In this document: positions 50,651 to 61,393 of the stretch, one piece after another
Position numbering within the stretch: the first letter of the stretch is position 1
Layout of the letters: each line of letters begins with the position of its first letter
Origin: Escherichia coli
GTDB lineage: Bacteria > Pseudomonadota > Gammaproteobacteria > Enterobacterales > Enterobacteriaceae
NCBI GenBank assembly: GCA_021307345.1
Contig: CP089930.1
Coordinates: 1,550,001 to 1,614,000 of the forward strand
Direction of reading: 5' to 3'
DNA length: 64,000 bases
Program-made: the position numbers and the translations under genes
The notes under the pieces: model-generated
Databases searched by the model: none
Seen by the model: only the letters and a program-made list of their open reading frames with translations
What the model was told of the DNA's origin: nothing

Positions 50651-51220
50651 ATGTTATATATAGATAAGGCAACAATTTTGAAGTTTGATCTGGATATGCT
50701 TAAGAAGCATCGTAGAGCGATCCAGTTTATTGCTGTACTGCTATTCATCGTCGGTTTACTGTGTATCAGTTTCCCGTTTGTTTCTGGTGATATTCTAAGC
50801 ACGGTAGTTGGCGTATTATTAATCTGCTCTGGTATTGCACTTATTGTTGGATTATTCAGCAACCGCAGTCATAATTTCTGGCCTGTATTATCGGGGTTCC
50901 TTGTGGCAGTAGCCTATTTATTGATCGGCTATTTCTTTATCCGCGCACCGGAACTTGGGATTTTCGCCATTGCAGCGTTTATTGCGGGTCTGTTCTGCGT
51001 CGCAGGGGTTATTCGCCTGATGAGCTGGTATCGTCAGCGTTCAATGAAAGGTAGCTGGCTACAACTCGTTATTGGTGTGCTGGATATCGTCATTGCCTGG
51101 ATATTCCTTGGCGCAACACCAATGGTTTCTGTGACATTGGTATCTACCCTGGTAGGGATCGAACTCATATTTAGCGCCGCCAGCCTGTTCAGTTTTGCTA
51201 GTTTGTTCGTTAAAAAATAA
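50651..51220 (+). CDS. hdeD: Acid-resistance membrane protein HdeD
   Basis: 189-residue inner-membrane protein with six TM helices in two similar halves. Matches E. coli HdeD, needed for acid resistance at high cell density. Divergent from hdeA. GGGTGG lies before the ATG. Confidence 0.95.
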   Translation: MLYIDKATILKFDLDMLKKHRRAIQFIAVLLFIVGLLCISFPFVSGDILSTVVGVLLICSGIALIVGLFSNRSHNFWPVLSGFLVAVAYLLIGYFFIRAPELGIFAIAAFIAGLFCVAGVIRLMSWYRQRSMKGSWLQLVIGVLDIVIAWIFLGATPMVSVTLVSTLVGIELIFSAASLFSFASLFVKK

Positions 51221-51952
51221 TAACTAGCCGACGTATCTCCGCTCTATTTTTTAGCCTGCCTCATAGTTACGCACAATGATTATGAGGCAGCTAACACCTA
51301 CACCACCGCATGGCTACCTTGATAAAACACGTACTATCATTGAAATAAATCGCGCACAGCGATTAAATCAACTATCTGAAATTTTTGTTTTTTTTATTTA
51401 TTTCACGGCGAATTAGCCATTTCAAACATTATCATGGCTGATATTTTTCGTTGTCAGGTTTAATGTTTTAGAAGTGCTGTGAGAAAGTGAACTGAAGGTT
51501 CCATAAACATCGATGCTATGGGTAGATAAACGAATATTCCAGAGTTTATTTTTTCACTATCAATGCACTAAAAGAAAGCTGGCAATCCAATTGCCAGCTT
51601 AAATAGAAACAAGGAGACTCAATATTTAAATCGGATTACGCTTTAACTTTAGTAATATTCTTCAGAGATCACAAATGGATTATTTATAACTTATTCTTGG
51701 GTAGAAGTCCGCAGCGTGTTAATGTTTTGTTTATTAATTACAAATCAATAACAACCAGGAATCTTACCTAGGATCAATATATGGACCAGATGATGGCTAA
51801 ATCTGAAGTTTTGATTAGTGTTAATAGACGTATTAGTTCACGAAGGGCAAGGTTCTTATAGGCGTTTACTATATTGAACACCATATTCGGACATGGATGT
51901 AAATAATGAAAGGGACAACATGTTCGAAACGATAACGGCTAAGGAGCAAGTT
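51221..51952. promoter_or_regulatory. gadE upstream regulatory region
   Basis: About 730 bases, AT-rich, no gene. In E. coli this sensory region carries several gadE promoters and sites for GadE, GadX, GadW, EvgA and YdeO. A hairpin at 51576-51600 is noted separately. Confidence 0.7.
51576..51600 (-). terminator. Minus-strand terminator in the gadE leader
   Basis: Perfect 10-bp stem AAGCTGGCAA / TTGCCAGCTT with a five-base loop; on the minus strand it runs into TTCTTTTAG. It would end a transcript antisense to the gadE leader, consistent with the ArrS antisense RNA of K-12. The RNA's 5' end is not placed. Confidence 0.5.
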
Positions 51953-52480
51953 ATGATTTTTCTCATGACGAAGGATTCTTTTCTTTTACAGGGCTTTTTG
52001 CAGTTGAAAGATAATCACGAAATGATAAAAATCAATTCCCTGTCAGAGCTCAAAAGCATAGGCAACAAACCATTCAAGGTGATCATTGATACCTATCATA
52101 ATCATATCCTTGATGAAGAAGCTATTAAGTTTCTTGAGAAATTAGATGCCGAAAGAATCATTGTTCTGGCACCTTATCACATCAGTAAACTGAAAAGTCA
52201 GTCGCCTATTTATTTTATCAGCCGCAAAGAAAGTATTAAAAACCTGATTGATATTACTTATGGAAAACACTTACCCCATAAGAATTCTCAATTATGTTTC
52301 TCGCATAATCAATTCAAAATTATGCAACTGATTCTGAAAAACAAAAATGAAAGTAATATCACATCAACACTGAATATTTCGCAGCAAACGTTAAAGATCC
52401 AGAAATTCAATATCATGTACAAGCTGAAACTGAGACGTATGAGCGACATCGTGACTCTGGGAATTTCTTCTTATTTTTAA
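51953..52480 (+). CDS. gadE: Acid-resistance master regulator GadE
   Basis: 175-residue LuxR-type activator: N-terminal domain without phosphorylation site, C-terminal HTH at about residues 115-170 (NQFKIMQLILKNKNESNITSTLNISQQTLKIQ). Binds GAD boxes upstream of gadA, gadBC, hdeAB and itself. AAGGAGCAAGTT precedes the ATG at 51953; earlier in-frame ATGs lack a ribosome-binding site. Confidence 0.95.
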   Translation: MIFLMTKDSFLLQGFLQLKDNHEMIKINSLSELKSIGNKPFKVIIDTYHNHILDEEAIKFLEKLDAERIIVLAPYHISKLKSQSPIYFISRKESIKNLIDITYGKHLPHKNSQLCFSHNQFKIMQLILKNKNESNITSTLNISQQTLKIQKFNIMYKLKLRRMSDIVTLGISSYF

Positions 52481-52843
52481 TAAGGAGCCGATGTGACCCA
52501 GCGATAATTGTCTGAAATTAATGGCTGGCATGACGAGGGATGCAAATGCTGACTCCATTACTCCCGGTGATAGCCCAAGGAGAAGCGAAAACGAACTTAT
52601 TCCCCTGGTTTATGTATCCACCAGTAGAAACCTTCGTTGCCCGGATGCAGACAGAGACTGTCGGCAGAACGGCAACATTTTTTTTGCCATTAACGTCACA
52701 ATATTGGTCACTCTGCCTACATGCTTCCTCGCTGGCTTACAACCTCATGACTTGCATTATGCCGCTGGTCTGTAAATCCCTCATACCTCACCCCACGCGT
52801 AATTCAAAGAACCGTTATTTCTCACGAGTTTTCAGGGACTAAA
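52481..52843. other. gadE-mdtE intergenic region
   Basis: About 360 bases. An open frame at 52540-52842 ends against the mdtE start but has no homology I recognise and no clear start site, so it is not called. In K-12 this is the gadE 3' region and the mdtEF leader, transcribed from gadE. Confidence 0.5.
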
Positions 52844-54001
52844 ATGAACAGAAAAACAATACTGTTAATACCGTTGTTATTCTGCGGCGCGATACTCACC
52901 GCCTGCGATGACAAATCGACGGAAAATGCCGCCGCCATGACACCTGAAGTGGGTGTGGTGACACTCTCTCCCGGTTCGGTCAATGTGATGAGCGAACTGC
53001 CCGGCAGAACAGTTCCTTATGAAGTTGCTGAGATACGTCCCCAGGTGGGCGGCATTATCATTAAACGCAACTTTATCGAAGGCGATAAAGTTAACCAGGG
53101 CGACTCGCTGTATCAGATTGATCCTGCACCCTTACAGGCAGAGCTGAACTCTGCCAAAGGTTCGCTGGCGAAAGCTCTCTCCACCGCCAGCAATGCCCGC
53201 ATCACCTTTAACCGCCAGGCATCGTTGCTGAAGACCAACTACGTTAGCCGTCAGGATTACGACACCGCGCGCACCCAACTGAATGAGGCAGAAGCCAATG
53301 TCACCGTCGCCAAAGCGGCTGTTGAGCAGGCGACGATCAATCTGCAATACGCGAATGTCACCTCGCCGATTACGGGCGTCAGCGGAAAATCGTCGGTAAC
53401 CGTCGGCGCATTAGTTACTGCTAATCAAGCTGATTCCCTGGTCACTGTGCAGCGTCTGGATCCGATTTATGTCGATCTCACGCAGTCGGTGCAGGATTTT
53501 TTGCGCATGAAAGAAGAGGTCGCCAGTGGGCAGATCAAGCAGGTTCAGGGCAGTACGCCTGTGCAGCTTAATCTGGAAAATGGCAAACGTTACAGCCAGA
53601 CCGGCACGCTGAAATTTTCCGACCCGACAGTAGATGAAACCACGGGTTCCGTCACGTTGCGCGCGATCTTCCCCAATCCAAAGGGTGACTTACTGCCAGG
53701 CATGTACGTCACAGCGTTAGTGGATGAAGGTAGTCGCCAGAATGTGTTACTGGTGCCGCAGGAAGGCGTTACTCACAACGCTCAGGGTAAAGCGACGGCA
53801 CTCATTCTGGATAAAGACGATGTCGTGCAGTTACGCGAAATTAACGCTACCAAAGCTATCGGAAATCAGTGGGTTGTTACCTCTGGTTTGCAAGCTGGCG
53901 ATCGGGTGATCGTTTCCGGTTTGCAACGCATACATCCGGGTATCAAAGCACGCGCAATTTCCTCCAGCCAGGAAAACGCCAGCACCGAATCGAAACAATA
54001 A
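52844..54001 (+). CDS. mdtE: Multidrug efflux adaptor MdtE
   Basis: 385-residue membrane fusion lipoprotein: lipobox LTAC with Cys21, then lipoyl, coiled-coil hairpin (about residues 95-165) and barrel domains. Links MdtF to TolC. Matches E. coli YhiU. Lies 24 bases before mdtF; induced by GadE and GadX and during anaerobic growth. Confidence 0.96.
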   Translation: MNRKTILLIPLLFCGAILTACDDKSTENAAAMTPEVGVVTLSPGSVNVMSELPGRTVPYEVAEIRPQVGGIIIKRNFIEGDKVNQGDSLYQIDPAPLQAELNSAKGSLAKALSTASNARITFNRQASLLKTNYVSRQDYDTARTQLNEAEANVTVAKAAVEQATINLQYANVTSPITGVSGKSSVTVGALVTANQADSLVTVQRLDPIYVDLTQSVQDFLRMKEEVASGQIKQVQGSTPVQLNLENGKRYSQTGTLKFSDPTVDETTGSVTLRAIFPNPKGDLLPGMYVTALVDEGSRQNVLLVPQEGVTHNAQGKATALILDKDDVVQLREINATKAIGNQWVVTSGLQAGDRVIVSGLQRIHPGIKARAISSSQENASTESKQ

Positions 54002-54025
54002 CGTTGCAGGCTTAAGGGGACTTTC

Positions 54026-57000
54026 ATGGCTAACTATTTTATTGATCGCCCGGTTTTTGCCTGGGTACTTGCCATTATTTTGATGCTCGCAGGCGGTCTG
54101 GCGATCATGAACTTACCGGTTGCGCAATATCCGCAGATTGCGCCGCCAACCATCACCGTCAGCGCCACCTATCCGGGCGCTGATGCGCAAACAGTAGAAG
54201 ACTCGGTCACTCAGGTGATTGAGCAAAATATGAATGGGCTTGATGGCCTGATGTATATGTCATCAACCAGCGATGCAGCAGGTAATGCATCCATCACCCT
54301 GACCTTTGAGACGGGAACATCGCCCGATATCGCGCAGGTTCAGGTACAAAATAAACTGCAACTCGCCATGCCATCGCTCCCCGAAGCGGTACAGCAACAA
54401 GGAATTAGCGTCAATAAATCGAGCAGCAATATCCTGATGGTGGCGGCGTTTATCTCTGATAACGGCAGCCTCAACCAGTACGACATCGCGGACTATGTGG
54501 CGTCTAATATTAAAGACCCTCTAAGCCGTACCGCAGGCGTCGGTAGCGTACAGCTCTTTGGTTCAGAGTATGCCATGCGTATCTGGCTGGATCCGCAAAA
54601 ACTCAATAAATACAATCTCGTTCCTTCTGATGTTATTTCCCAAATCAAAGTACAAAACAACCAGATTTCCGGCGGTCAACTGGGGGGGATGCCACAGGCG
54701 GCAGACCAGCAACTGAACGCCTCAATCATTGTGCAGACGCGTCTACAAACGCCGGAAGAATTTGGCAAAATCCTGCTAAAAGTTCAGCAAGATGGTTCGC
54801 AAGTATTGCTGCGCGACGTTGCTCGCGTCGAGCTGGGGGCGGAAGATTATTCCACCGTGGCGCGCTATAACGGCAAACCTGCTGCCGGTATCGCCATCAA
54901 ACTGGCTACCGGGGCAAACGCGCTCGATACCTCGCGGGCAGTAAAAGCAGAACTCAACCGCTTATCAGCCTATTTCCCCGCCAGCCTGAAGACGGTTTAT
55001 CCTTACGACACCACACCGTTTATCCAAATTTCAATTCAGGAAGTTTTCAAAACGCTGGTTGAGGCGATCATCCTCGTCTTCCTGGTCATGTACCTGTTTT
55101 TACAAAACATTCGCGCTACGATTATCCCGACTATCGCCGTGCCGGTGGTTATTCTCGGTACGTTCGCGATTTTGTCGGCGGTCGGTTTTACCATCAACAC
55201 CCTCACCATGTTCGGGATGGTGTTAGCTATAGGGCTTCTGGTAGATGACGCCATCGTGGTGGTGGAAAACGTCGAGCGCGTGATAGCGGAAGATAAACTG
55301 CCGCCGCAGGAAGCGACGCATAAATCGATGGGGCAAATCCAGCGTGCGTTGGTCGGGATTGCCGTTGTTCTGTCCGCCGTGTTTATGCCAATGGCCTTTA
55401 TGAGCGGCGCGACCGGGGAAATTTATCGCCAGTTCTCCATTACGCTGATTTCATCCATGTTGCTTTCGGTGTTTGTGGCGATGAGCCTGACCCCGGCACT
55501 TTGCGCCACCATTCTGAAAGCCGCACCGGAAGGTGGTCACAAACCGAACGCCTTGTTCGAACGCTTCAACCATCTGTTTGAAAAATCGACTCAGCACTAT
55601 ACCGACAGCACCCGCTCACTGCTGCGTTGCACTGGTCGTTACATGGTGGTTTACCTGCTGATTTGTGCGGGGATGGCGGTGCTGTTCCTGCGTACACCGA
55701 CCTCTTTCTTACCGGAAGAGGATCAGGGGGTCTTTATGACCACCGCGCAGTTACCGTCAGGTTCCACCATGGTTAACACCACGAAAGTGCTGCAACAGGT
55801 GACAGATTACTATCTGACAAAAGAGAAAAATAATGTCCAGTCGGTGTTTACCGTTGGCGGCTTTGGCTTCAGCGGTCAGGGGCAAAACAACGGTCTGGCG
55901 TTTATCAGCCTCAAGCCGTGGTCTGAACGTGTCGGCGAGGAAAACTCAGTGACCGCAATCATTCAGCGGGCAATGGTGGCTCTGAGCAGTATCAATAAAG
56001 CGATGATTTTCCCGTTCAACTTACCTGCGGTAGCGGAGCTGGGTACAGCATCAGGTTTTGATATGGAACTACTGGACAACGGCAACCTGGGGCACGAAAA
56101 GCTGACCCAGGCGAGAAACGAGTTGTTGTCGCTGGCAGCACAATCACCCGATCAGGTAACAGCGGTTCGCCCGAACGGCCTGGAAGATACACCGATGTTC
56201 AAAGTGAACGTCAACGCCGCGAAAGCCGAAGCGATGGGCGTGGAACTGTCTGATATCAACCAGACCCTCTCTACCGCCTTCGGCAGTAGCTACGTCAATG
56301 ACTTCCTCAATCAGGGGCGTGTGAAAAAAGTGTATGTCCAGGCAGGAACGCCGTTCCGTATGCTGCCGGACAACATCAACCAATGGTATGTACGCAACGC
56401 CTCTGGCACGATGGCGCCGCTTTCTGCCTATTCTTCAACAGAATGGACCTACGGTTCGCCGCGACTGGAACGTTACAACGGCATTCCGTCGATGGAGATT
56501 TTAGGGGAAGCCGCTGCCGGGAAAAGTACCGGTGACGCAATGAAATTTATGGCGGATCTGGTCGCTAAACTTCCGGCGGGCGTCGGCTACTCCTGGACCG
56601 GGTTGTCATATCAGGAAGCGTTATCATCCAACCAGGCTCCCGCACTGTATGCCATTTCACTGGTCGTGGTGTTCCTCGCCCTCGCCGCGCTGTATGAAAG
56701 CTGGTCAATTCCGTTCTCGGTGATGTTAGTTGTACCGTTGGGTGTCATTGGTGCATTACTGGCAACTGACCTGCGCGGCTTAAGCAATGACGTCTACTTT
56801 CAGGTCGGATTGCTGACCACCATCGGGCTTTCCGCCAAGAACGCCATCCTGATCGTCGAATTTGCGGTTGAGATGATGCAGAAAGAAGGCAAAACACCGG
56901 TAGAAGCGATTATCGAAGCGGCGCGGATGCGTTTACGCCCAATCCTCATGACCTCTCTGGCCTTTATTCTCGGCGTACTGCCGCTGGTTATCAGTCATGG

Positions 57001-57139
57001 CGCAGGTTCCGGCGCACAAAACGCGGTAGGTACAGGCGTTATGGGGGGGATGTTTGCAGCAACTGTGCTGGCAATTTACTTCGTTCCCGTCTTTTTTGTC
57101 GTTGTGGAACATCTCTTTGCCCGCTTTAAAAAAGCGTAA
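54026..57139 (+). CDS. mdtF: RND multidrug efflux pump MdtF
   Basis: 1037-residue AcrB-type inner-membrane pump with 12 TM helices and two large periplasmic loops. Proton-relay Asp pair in [16 protein letters not shown] (TM4) and the matching Lys in TM10 ([18 protein letters not shown]). Exports drugs, steroids and toxic metabolites with MdtE and TolC. Full length. Confidence 0.97.
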   Translation: MANYFIDRPVFAWVLAIILMLAGGLAIMNLPVAQYPQIAPPTITVSATYPGADAQTVEDSVTQVIEQNMNGLDGLMYMSSTSDAAGNASITLTFETGTSPDIAQVQVQNKLQLAMPSLPEAVQQQGISVNKSSSNILMVAAFISDNGSLNQYDIADYVASNIKDPLSRTAGVGSVQLFGSEYAMRIWLDPQKLNKYNLVPSDVISQIKVQNNQISGGQLGGMPQAADQQLNASIIVQTRLQTPEEFGKILLKVQQDGSQVLLRDVARVELGAEDYSTVARYNGKPAAGIAIKLATGANALDTSRAVKAELNRLSAYFPASLKTVYPYDTTPFIQISIQEVFKTLVEAIILVFLVMYLFLQNIRATIIPTIAVPVVILGTFAILSAVGFTINTLTMFGMVLAIGLLVDDAIVVVENVERVIAEDKLPPQEATHKSMGQIQRALVGIAVVLSAVFMPMAFMSGATGEIYRQFSITLISSMLLSVFVAMSLTPALCATILKAAPEGGHKPNALFERFNHLFEKSTQHYTDSTRSLLRCTGRYMVVYLLICAGMAVLFLRTPTSFLPEEDQGVFMTTAQLPSGSTMVNTTKVLQQVTDYYLTKEKNNVQSVFTVGGFGFSGQGQNNGLAFISLKPWSERVGEENSVTAIIQRAMVALSSINKAMIFPFNLPAVAELGTASGFDMELLDNGNLGHEKLTQARNELLSLAAQSPDQVTAVRPNGLEDTPMFKVNVNAAKAEAMGVELSDINQTLSTAFGSSYVNDFLNQGRVKKVYVQAGTPFRMLPDNINQWYVRNASGTMAPLSAYSSTEWTYGSPRLERYNGIPSMEILGEAAAGKSTGDAMKFMADLVAKLPAGVGYSWTGLSYQEALSSNQAPALYAISLVVVFLALAALYESWSIPFSVMLVVPLGVIGALLATDLRGLSNDVYFQVGLLTTIGLSAKNAILIVEFAVEMMQKEGKTPVEAIIEAARMRLRPILMTSLAFILGVLPLVISHGAGSGAQNAVGTGVMGGMFAATVLAIYFVPVFFVVVEHLFARFKKA

Positions 57140-57357
57140 CGTATGAATGAGAGTAAGGTTGAACATGAGCGTTCAGCCTTACTCTTTCCTCGCAACCACT
57201 CACTACTCAACAACCAGCTAATCGTGAGGAATACCAGACTTAACAAACAGCAGTGAAAGTAGAAACCACTCCAGCCATTGGTCATCAATTTGAACAGCAC
57301 AATACAGACCAGCATTCCCGTAATTATATGAATTGTTAGCTTAATAATCCCAAACAT
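57076..57357 (-). CDS. Possible small two-helix membrane protein
   Basis: 93 codons from ATG 57357. Residues 3-25 and 32-52 are strongly hydrophobic ([21 protein letters not shown], then [19 protein letters not shown]), then a basic tail. The tail runs through the mdtF terminator and into the antisense of the mdtF 3' end. AGGAGG lies 12 bases before the ATG, a little far. No homology I can name. It could be a real small protein, or only its first 55-60 codons may be meaningful. Confidence 0.3.
   Translation of the reverse strand: MFGIIKLTIHIITGMLVCIVLFKLMTNGWSGFYFHCCLLSLVFLTISWLLSSEWLRGKSKAERSCSTLLSFIRYAFLKRAKRCSTTTKKTGTK
57148..57186. terminator. Terminator of mdtEF
   Basis: Stem AGAGTAAGGTTGAAC / GTTCAGCCTTACTCT around a short ATGAGC loop, followed by TTCCTC. 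About ten bases after the mdtF stop. Confidence 0.75.
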
Positions 57358-57503
57358 GCCGCGTCTTTTCCTCCTGAAAATACTAATACCCGTTTGCGAA
57401 CTGCCAAAGAGAACTTGCCGTTGGTTCCGGCAGAGATAATCAGGAAAGATTTTTACATGCAGCGACTGTGAGATCCTGACCAATACCCAAATGAGATATG
57501 CAA

Positions 57504-58232
57504 TCAGGAGAAGGTTCCCGGCGAATGCTGTGCAAACTGATGTGGTGTGACGCCATAATATTGTCGAAATGTATTTATAAAGTACGACGTACTGCTATAC
57601 CCACATTTTTCAGCAATGGTATGTAGAGGAACTTGCCGTAACTCAAGTAGTCTTCTGGCCATCGACATCCTCGAGGCGAGTAATATTTTACTGAAGCAAG
57701 TATTTTCTTCCTGCAACTTTTTTTTGATTAAGCTCTCACTGGTATACATTGTTTCTGCGATATCACGCAGATACCAACGCCTGGCTATATCAAAGCTAAT
57801 AATACGTTCAACTTTCCCCGATACAGTGCTGATACTGTTAAAAAGTAAAGGGATAAGCTCTTTCTTATGAGAAAACATTGATAAGCAGGAAAGATAGAGC
57901 ATATTGCTCAATATAGGAGAATTTACAGCGGATTTAGCAAAACTATCAAAAATCGCTATCACCAGAGGCATTGGCGGTTCTGGGTTAATTAATAAACGAT
58001 TTTTGTTATGTAGCCCCAAATTATGTGGTGCCTGACGAATATTTTGTAAGTAATGACAAACCGTCAGCTCATCGATATCCAAACGTCGCGTATCATGTGA
58101 ACAAAACGAAAAATCGTCTGCCAAATTTTTCTCCAGTAGTAGAATACTCGCTTTGTTCAACGATATTTTTTGCTGTTCATGATAAATATCAAACGAACGG
58201 CAGGCGAGGATCACCGAGCAAACATGAGCCAT
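57504..58232 (-). CDS. gadW: AraC-family acid regulator GadW
   Basis: 242-residue regulator: divergent N-terminal sensing domain and C-terminal AraC double HTH (about residues 140-235, YLRDIAETMYTSESLIKKKL and IAEKCGYSSTSYFINTFRQYYGVTPHQF). Works with and against GadX on gadA, gadBC and gadE. Matches K-12 with scattered changes in the N-terminal part. Confidence 0.94.
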   Translation of the reverse strand: MAHVCSVILACRSFDIYHEQQKISLNKASILLLEKNLADDFSFCSHDTRRLDIDELTVCHYLQNIRQAPHNLGLHNKNRLLINPEPPMPLVIAIFDSFAKSAVNSPILSNMLYLSCLSMFSHKKELIPLLFNSISTVSGKVERIISFDIARRWYLRDIAETMYTSESLIKKKLQEENTCFSKILLASRMSMARRLLELRQVPLHTIAEKCGYSSTSYFINTFRQYYGVTPHQFAQHSPGTFS

Positions 58233-58478
58233 GACTATCCCTTATATTCCATTACTGCGATTATTTCAATTTCAGTATACTGATGAAATGATGCCTGACT
58301 GTTCTTCAGGACTAAAACTGCCATATTTAGTAGGATCATACTTTACCTATTACGCAAATTTGCATAACAGTTAATTAGAAATAAGTAAATACAATAATAA
58401 TATATTTTTAAAAATCGTATAGCCTATGTTTATAAAAATTTGGCTGATCTTATCTCCAGCAAACGTTATATTTAACTT

Positions 58479-58585
58479 ACTGAGAGCACAAAAGTTTCCC
58501 GTGCCAACAGGGAGTGTTATAACGGTTTATTAGTCTGGAGACGGCAGACTATCCTCTTCCCGGTCCCCTATGCCGGGTTTTTTTT
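58479..58585 (+). ncRNA. gadY: Small RNA GadY
   Basis: About 107 nt on the strand opposite gadX. Begins ACTGAGAGCACAAAAGTTTC, contains GACGGCAGACTATCC, and ends in the terminator CCCGG-TCCCCTATG-CCGGG plus eight T. Pairs with the 3' end of gadX-gadW mRNA, causing its processing and raising gadX mRNA. Almost identical to the K-12 RNA. Confidence 0.92.
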
Positions 58586-58614
58586 ATGTTCGGGCAGACG
58601 TTGTAATCTTATTC

Positions 58615-59415
58615 TTACAGCCGAACTCTAAAATTTTCTTCTGTAACAAGTCTTGCCATTGAGTCGCCATTGAACTTTCCTTGTGCTATTTGTTCCTGAT
58701 ACTCTGTGGGTGTCATCCCATAATAATTTCGAAAAACGTAAATAAAATATGACATGCTGTTATAGCCACAGGACATTGCCACGCGTTTTATTGGAATACC
58801 AGGCATTACAACAAGTTGTAATGCACGCTGCATTCTACATGCGGTGAGCAGTTGTGAATAAGACGTATCTTCTTCACGCAATTTTTTCTTTAACAGACTC
58901 TGACTCATCAGTAACTCGTTGGCGATCTGTGATAATGTCCATTGATGAGCGATATTATTGTTGATAACTGTACAAACTCGCGTGCGCGTATTGGGATGTA
59001 ATATGTTCACCAGTAGCGGTATAAACTGCTCATCCTCAAGAAAAACGGACAATAATGCAAATATTAATGCTCTTTTGCGCAATACCTCACCATAGCGGAG
59101 ATTAGTTTGCTGCGAGAGTTGCATAACTTCCTGAAAAAATGGAATTTCTCTGGCACAGTGGTGAATAATTAACGAAGGTACTTTTTTATGAGCATGAAAA
59201 TTTAACACCTCCTCCTTGAGAATCTGGAGGAATAATGAAAGCGTTTCCTTCGTGACAAATACTATATTTTCTAAGGAATTAGAAACTAAAACATGATTTG
59301 CATCCGCGCAGACCAAATCACCGCCATTAAAATAGCGATATTCACCATCAGCCATGGTGAGAATATATTTATGTCTTGCGTACGCAATGAGACAAGTGCC
59401 ATGTTGTGATTGCAT
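58615..59415 (-). CDS. gadX: AraC-family acid regulator GadX
   Basis: 266-residue activator of gadA, gadBC and gadE. Cupin-like N-terminal domain and AraC HTH in the last 100 residues (WTLSQIANELLMSQSLLKKKL; VAMSCGYNSMSYFIYVFRNYYGMTPTEY). From memory K-12 GadX is 274 residues; here the end after TPTEYQE is shorter and its sequence differs. The 3' end faces gadY. Confidence 0.94.
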   Translation of the reverse strand: MQSQHGTCLIAYARHKYILTMADGEYRYFNGGDLVCADANHVLVSNSLENIVFVTKETLSLFLQILKEEVLNFHAHKKVPSLIIHHCAREIPFFQEVMQLSQQTNLRYGEVLRKRALIFALLSVFLEDEQFIPLLVNILHPNTRTRVCTVINNNIAHQWTLSQIANELLMSQSLLKKKLREEDTSYSQLLTACRMQRALQLVVMPGIPIKRVAMSCGYNSMSYFIYVFRNYYGMTPTEYQEQIAQGKFNGDSMARLVTEENFRVRL

Positions 59416-59783
59416 AGTTGACTTAATATAACATAAACATATTACTGTTTATTAATGTAGCACGCATTATATCTAAGTCAAATTTACTGGCATATAAATT
59501 TAAACGAAGCGGTGAGAAAAATGATAATGAGTGGAATAAATTACGCAGAATTATGGTGTTTATAATACAAAAAATGAATAGATAAAAATGCAAGATAATG
59601 AATACCAGGCGAATAATACCTTAAGGTGATATTTCACTTATATCATTATAATTTATAAACATTCATACATTATACAACTTAATAACAATATGAATATAAA
59701 CCAATATTTCCGGGTTATATTCTGGTCGAACTCTCAGCCCCGGCTTGCTAGCCGGGGCTGAGATTCCTTATAACATCCTGTTA
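59416..59783. other. gadA-gadX intergenic region
   Basis: About 370 bases, AT-rich. Holds the gadX promoter (RpoS, H-NS targets) and the gadA hairpin at 59733-59762. No gene seen. Confidence 0.6.
59733..59762 (-). terminator. Hairpin downstream of gadA
   Basis: Perfect 12-bp GC-rich stem CTCAGCCCCGGC / GCCGGGGCTGAG with a six-base loop, 22 bases past the gadA stop. No T-run, so some read-through into gadX is likely, as known for gadAX. Confidence 0.75.
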
Positions 59784-61184
59784 TCAGGTATGTTTAAAGC
59801 TGTTCTGCTGAGCAATACCCTGCAGTTTCGGGTGATCGCTGAGATATTTCAGGGAGGCTTTGTAGTCTTCCAGCAACAATTCAGCGAAGTCCATTTCGAA
59901 ACCACGACGGCACATAATACGCATCACCACAATGTCGGTGGCTTCACCGCCGAGGGTAAAGGCCGGAACCTGCCAGCCGCGCAGACGCAGACGTTCAGAG
60001 AGGTCATACAGGGTGTATCCCGGATTTTCCCCGTCTTTCAGTTTGAAGCAAACCGCCGGAATACCTTCGTCCGGGCGACCTGTACAGATGAACTCATACG
60101 GTCCCAGTTTAGCGATTTCATCCGCCAGGTAAGTGGCGACCTGATAAGAGGCGTTTTGTACTTTGGTGTAACCCTCACGACCGAGGCGCAGAAATTCATA
60201 GTATTGCGCAATCACCTGACCGGCAGGGCGAGAGAAGTTGATGGCGAAAGTCCCGATTTGCCCGCCAAGATAGTCAACGTTGAACACCAGTTCTTTCGGC
60301 AGTGCTTCTTCATCACGCCAGATAACCCAGCCGCAGCCCAGCGGAGCCAGACCGAATTTATGGCCTGAAGCACTGATCGATTTCACGCGCGGCAGGCGGA
60401 AGTCCCAGACAATATCCGGAGCCACGAACGGTGCCAGGAAGCCACCGCTGGCGGCGTCGATGTGCATGTCGATGTCGATACCGGTGTCGGCCTGGAATTT
60501 ATCCAGCGCATCGTGCAGCGGTTGCGGGAACTCATAGTTACCGGTGTAGGTCACACCAAAAGTCGGCACCACGCCGATGGTGTTTTCGTCGCAGGCTTCA
60601 ATCATGCGTTTCGGATCCATGAACAACTGACCGGGGCGCATAGGGATCTCGCGCAGTTCCACATCCCAGTAGCGGGCAAATTTATGCCAGCAGATTTGCA
60701 CCGGCCCGCACACCAGGTTGGGTTTATCGGTCGGTTTACCTGCGGCTTCCATTCGTTTGCGCCAACGCCATTTCATTGCCATCCCACCGAGCATACAGGC
60801 CTCGGAAGAACCAATGGTGTTGGTGCCAACGGCCTGACCGTTTTTCGGCGCAGGCGCGTGCCACAGGTCGGCAACCATGTTTACACAACGCAGGTCGATA
60901 GCTGCGGACTGCGGATATTCTTCTTTATCGATCCAGTTTTTGTTGATCGACAGATCCATCAGCTTATGAACATTTTCGTCGTCCCAGGTCTGGCAAAATG
61001 TGGCAAGGTTTTGTCGGGCATTGCCATCCAGGTATAATTCATCATTGATAATCTGGAATGCGATGTCATCGCGCATTTCGTGCAGCGGAAAACGTTTAGA
61101 TTCCGCGATAGTGGAAATTGCCTTTGCGCCAAAACGCGAGTCGAGTAGTTCTGAGCGGAAATCCGTTAACAGCTTCTGGTCCAT
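59784..61184 (-). CDS. gadA: Glutamate decarboxylase GadA
   Basis: 466-residue PLP enzyme converting glutamate to GABA and consuming a proton; core of glutamate-dependent acid resistance. PLP-lysine in [11 protein letters not shown] (Lys276), [11 protein letters not shown] upstream, pH-sensing C-terminal HT end. Near-identical to GadB; called gadA because gadX follows it. ATG at 61184 (MDQKLL) with AAGGAGT upstream; the longer frame is not used. Confidence 0.96.
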   Translation of the reverse strand: MDQKLLTDFRSELLDSRFGAKAISTIAESKRFPLHEMRDDIAFQIINDELYLDGNARQNLATFCQTWDDENVHKLMDLSINKNWIDKEEYPQSAAIDLRCVNMVADLWHAPAPKNGQAVGTNTIGSSEACMLGGMAMKWRWRKRMEAAGKPTDKPNLVCGPVQICWHKFARYWDVELREIPMRPGQLFMDPKRMIEACDENTIGVVPTFGVTYTGNYEFPQPLHDALDKFQADTGIDIDMHIDAASGGFLAPFVAPDIVWDFRLPRVKSISASGHKFGLAPLGCGWVIWRDEEALPKELVFNVDYLGGQIGTFAINFSRPAGQVIAQYYEFLRLGREGYTKVQNASYQVATYLADEIAKLGPYEFICTGRPDEGIPAVCFKLKDGENPGYTLYDLSERLRLRGWQVPAFTLGGEATDIVVMRIMCRRGFEMDFAELLLEDYKASLKYLSDHPKLQGIAQQNSFKHT

Positions 61185-61263
61185 TTCGAACTCCTTAAAT
61201 TTATTTGAAGGCAATAAAAAAGTAGGATTTATCTGGAATGGACGCAAGGCGTTACGGGTGTAA

Positions 61264-61283
61264 TTTAAATAACAAAATCCTAA
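61264..61283 (-). promoter_or_regulatory. GAD box upstream of gadA
   Basis: The minus strand reads the 20-base GAD box TTAGGATTTTGTTATTTAAA exactly, about 80 bases before the gadA start. Binding site of GadE (with RcsB). Confidence 0.92.
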
Positions 61284-61393
61284 ACAGAAAAAAGGCTTTT
61301 TATAATATAAACATTTAACATGATAATATTAAAAACAGACTTTATTATCGTAATAAAAATCGCCCAAACATTCCTGTCGGGCGATCGAATTAA

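Noticed and set aside
52521-52842. Two overlapping open frames of 84 and 100 codons between gadE and mdtE
   Set aside because: No ribosome-binding site of quality, no recognisable domain, and the region is known untranslated leader/3' UTR in K-12.
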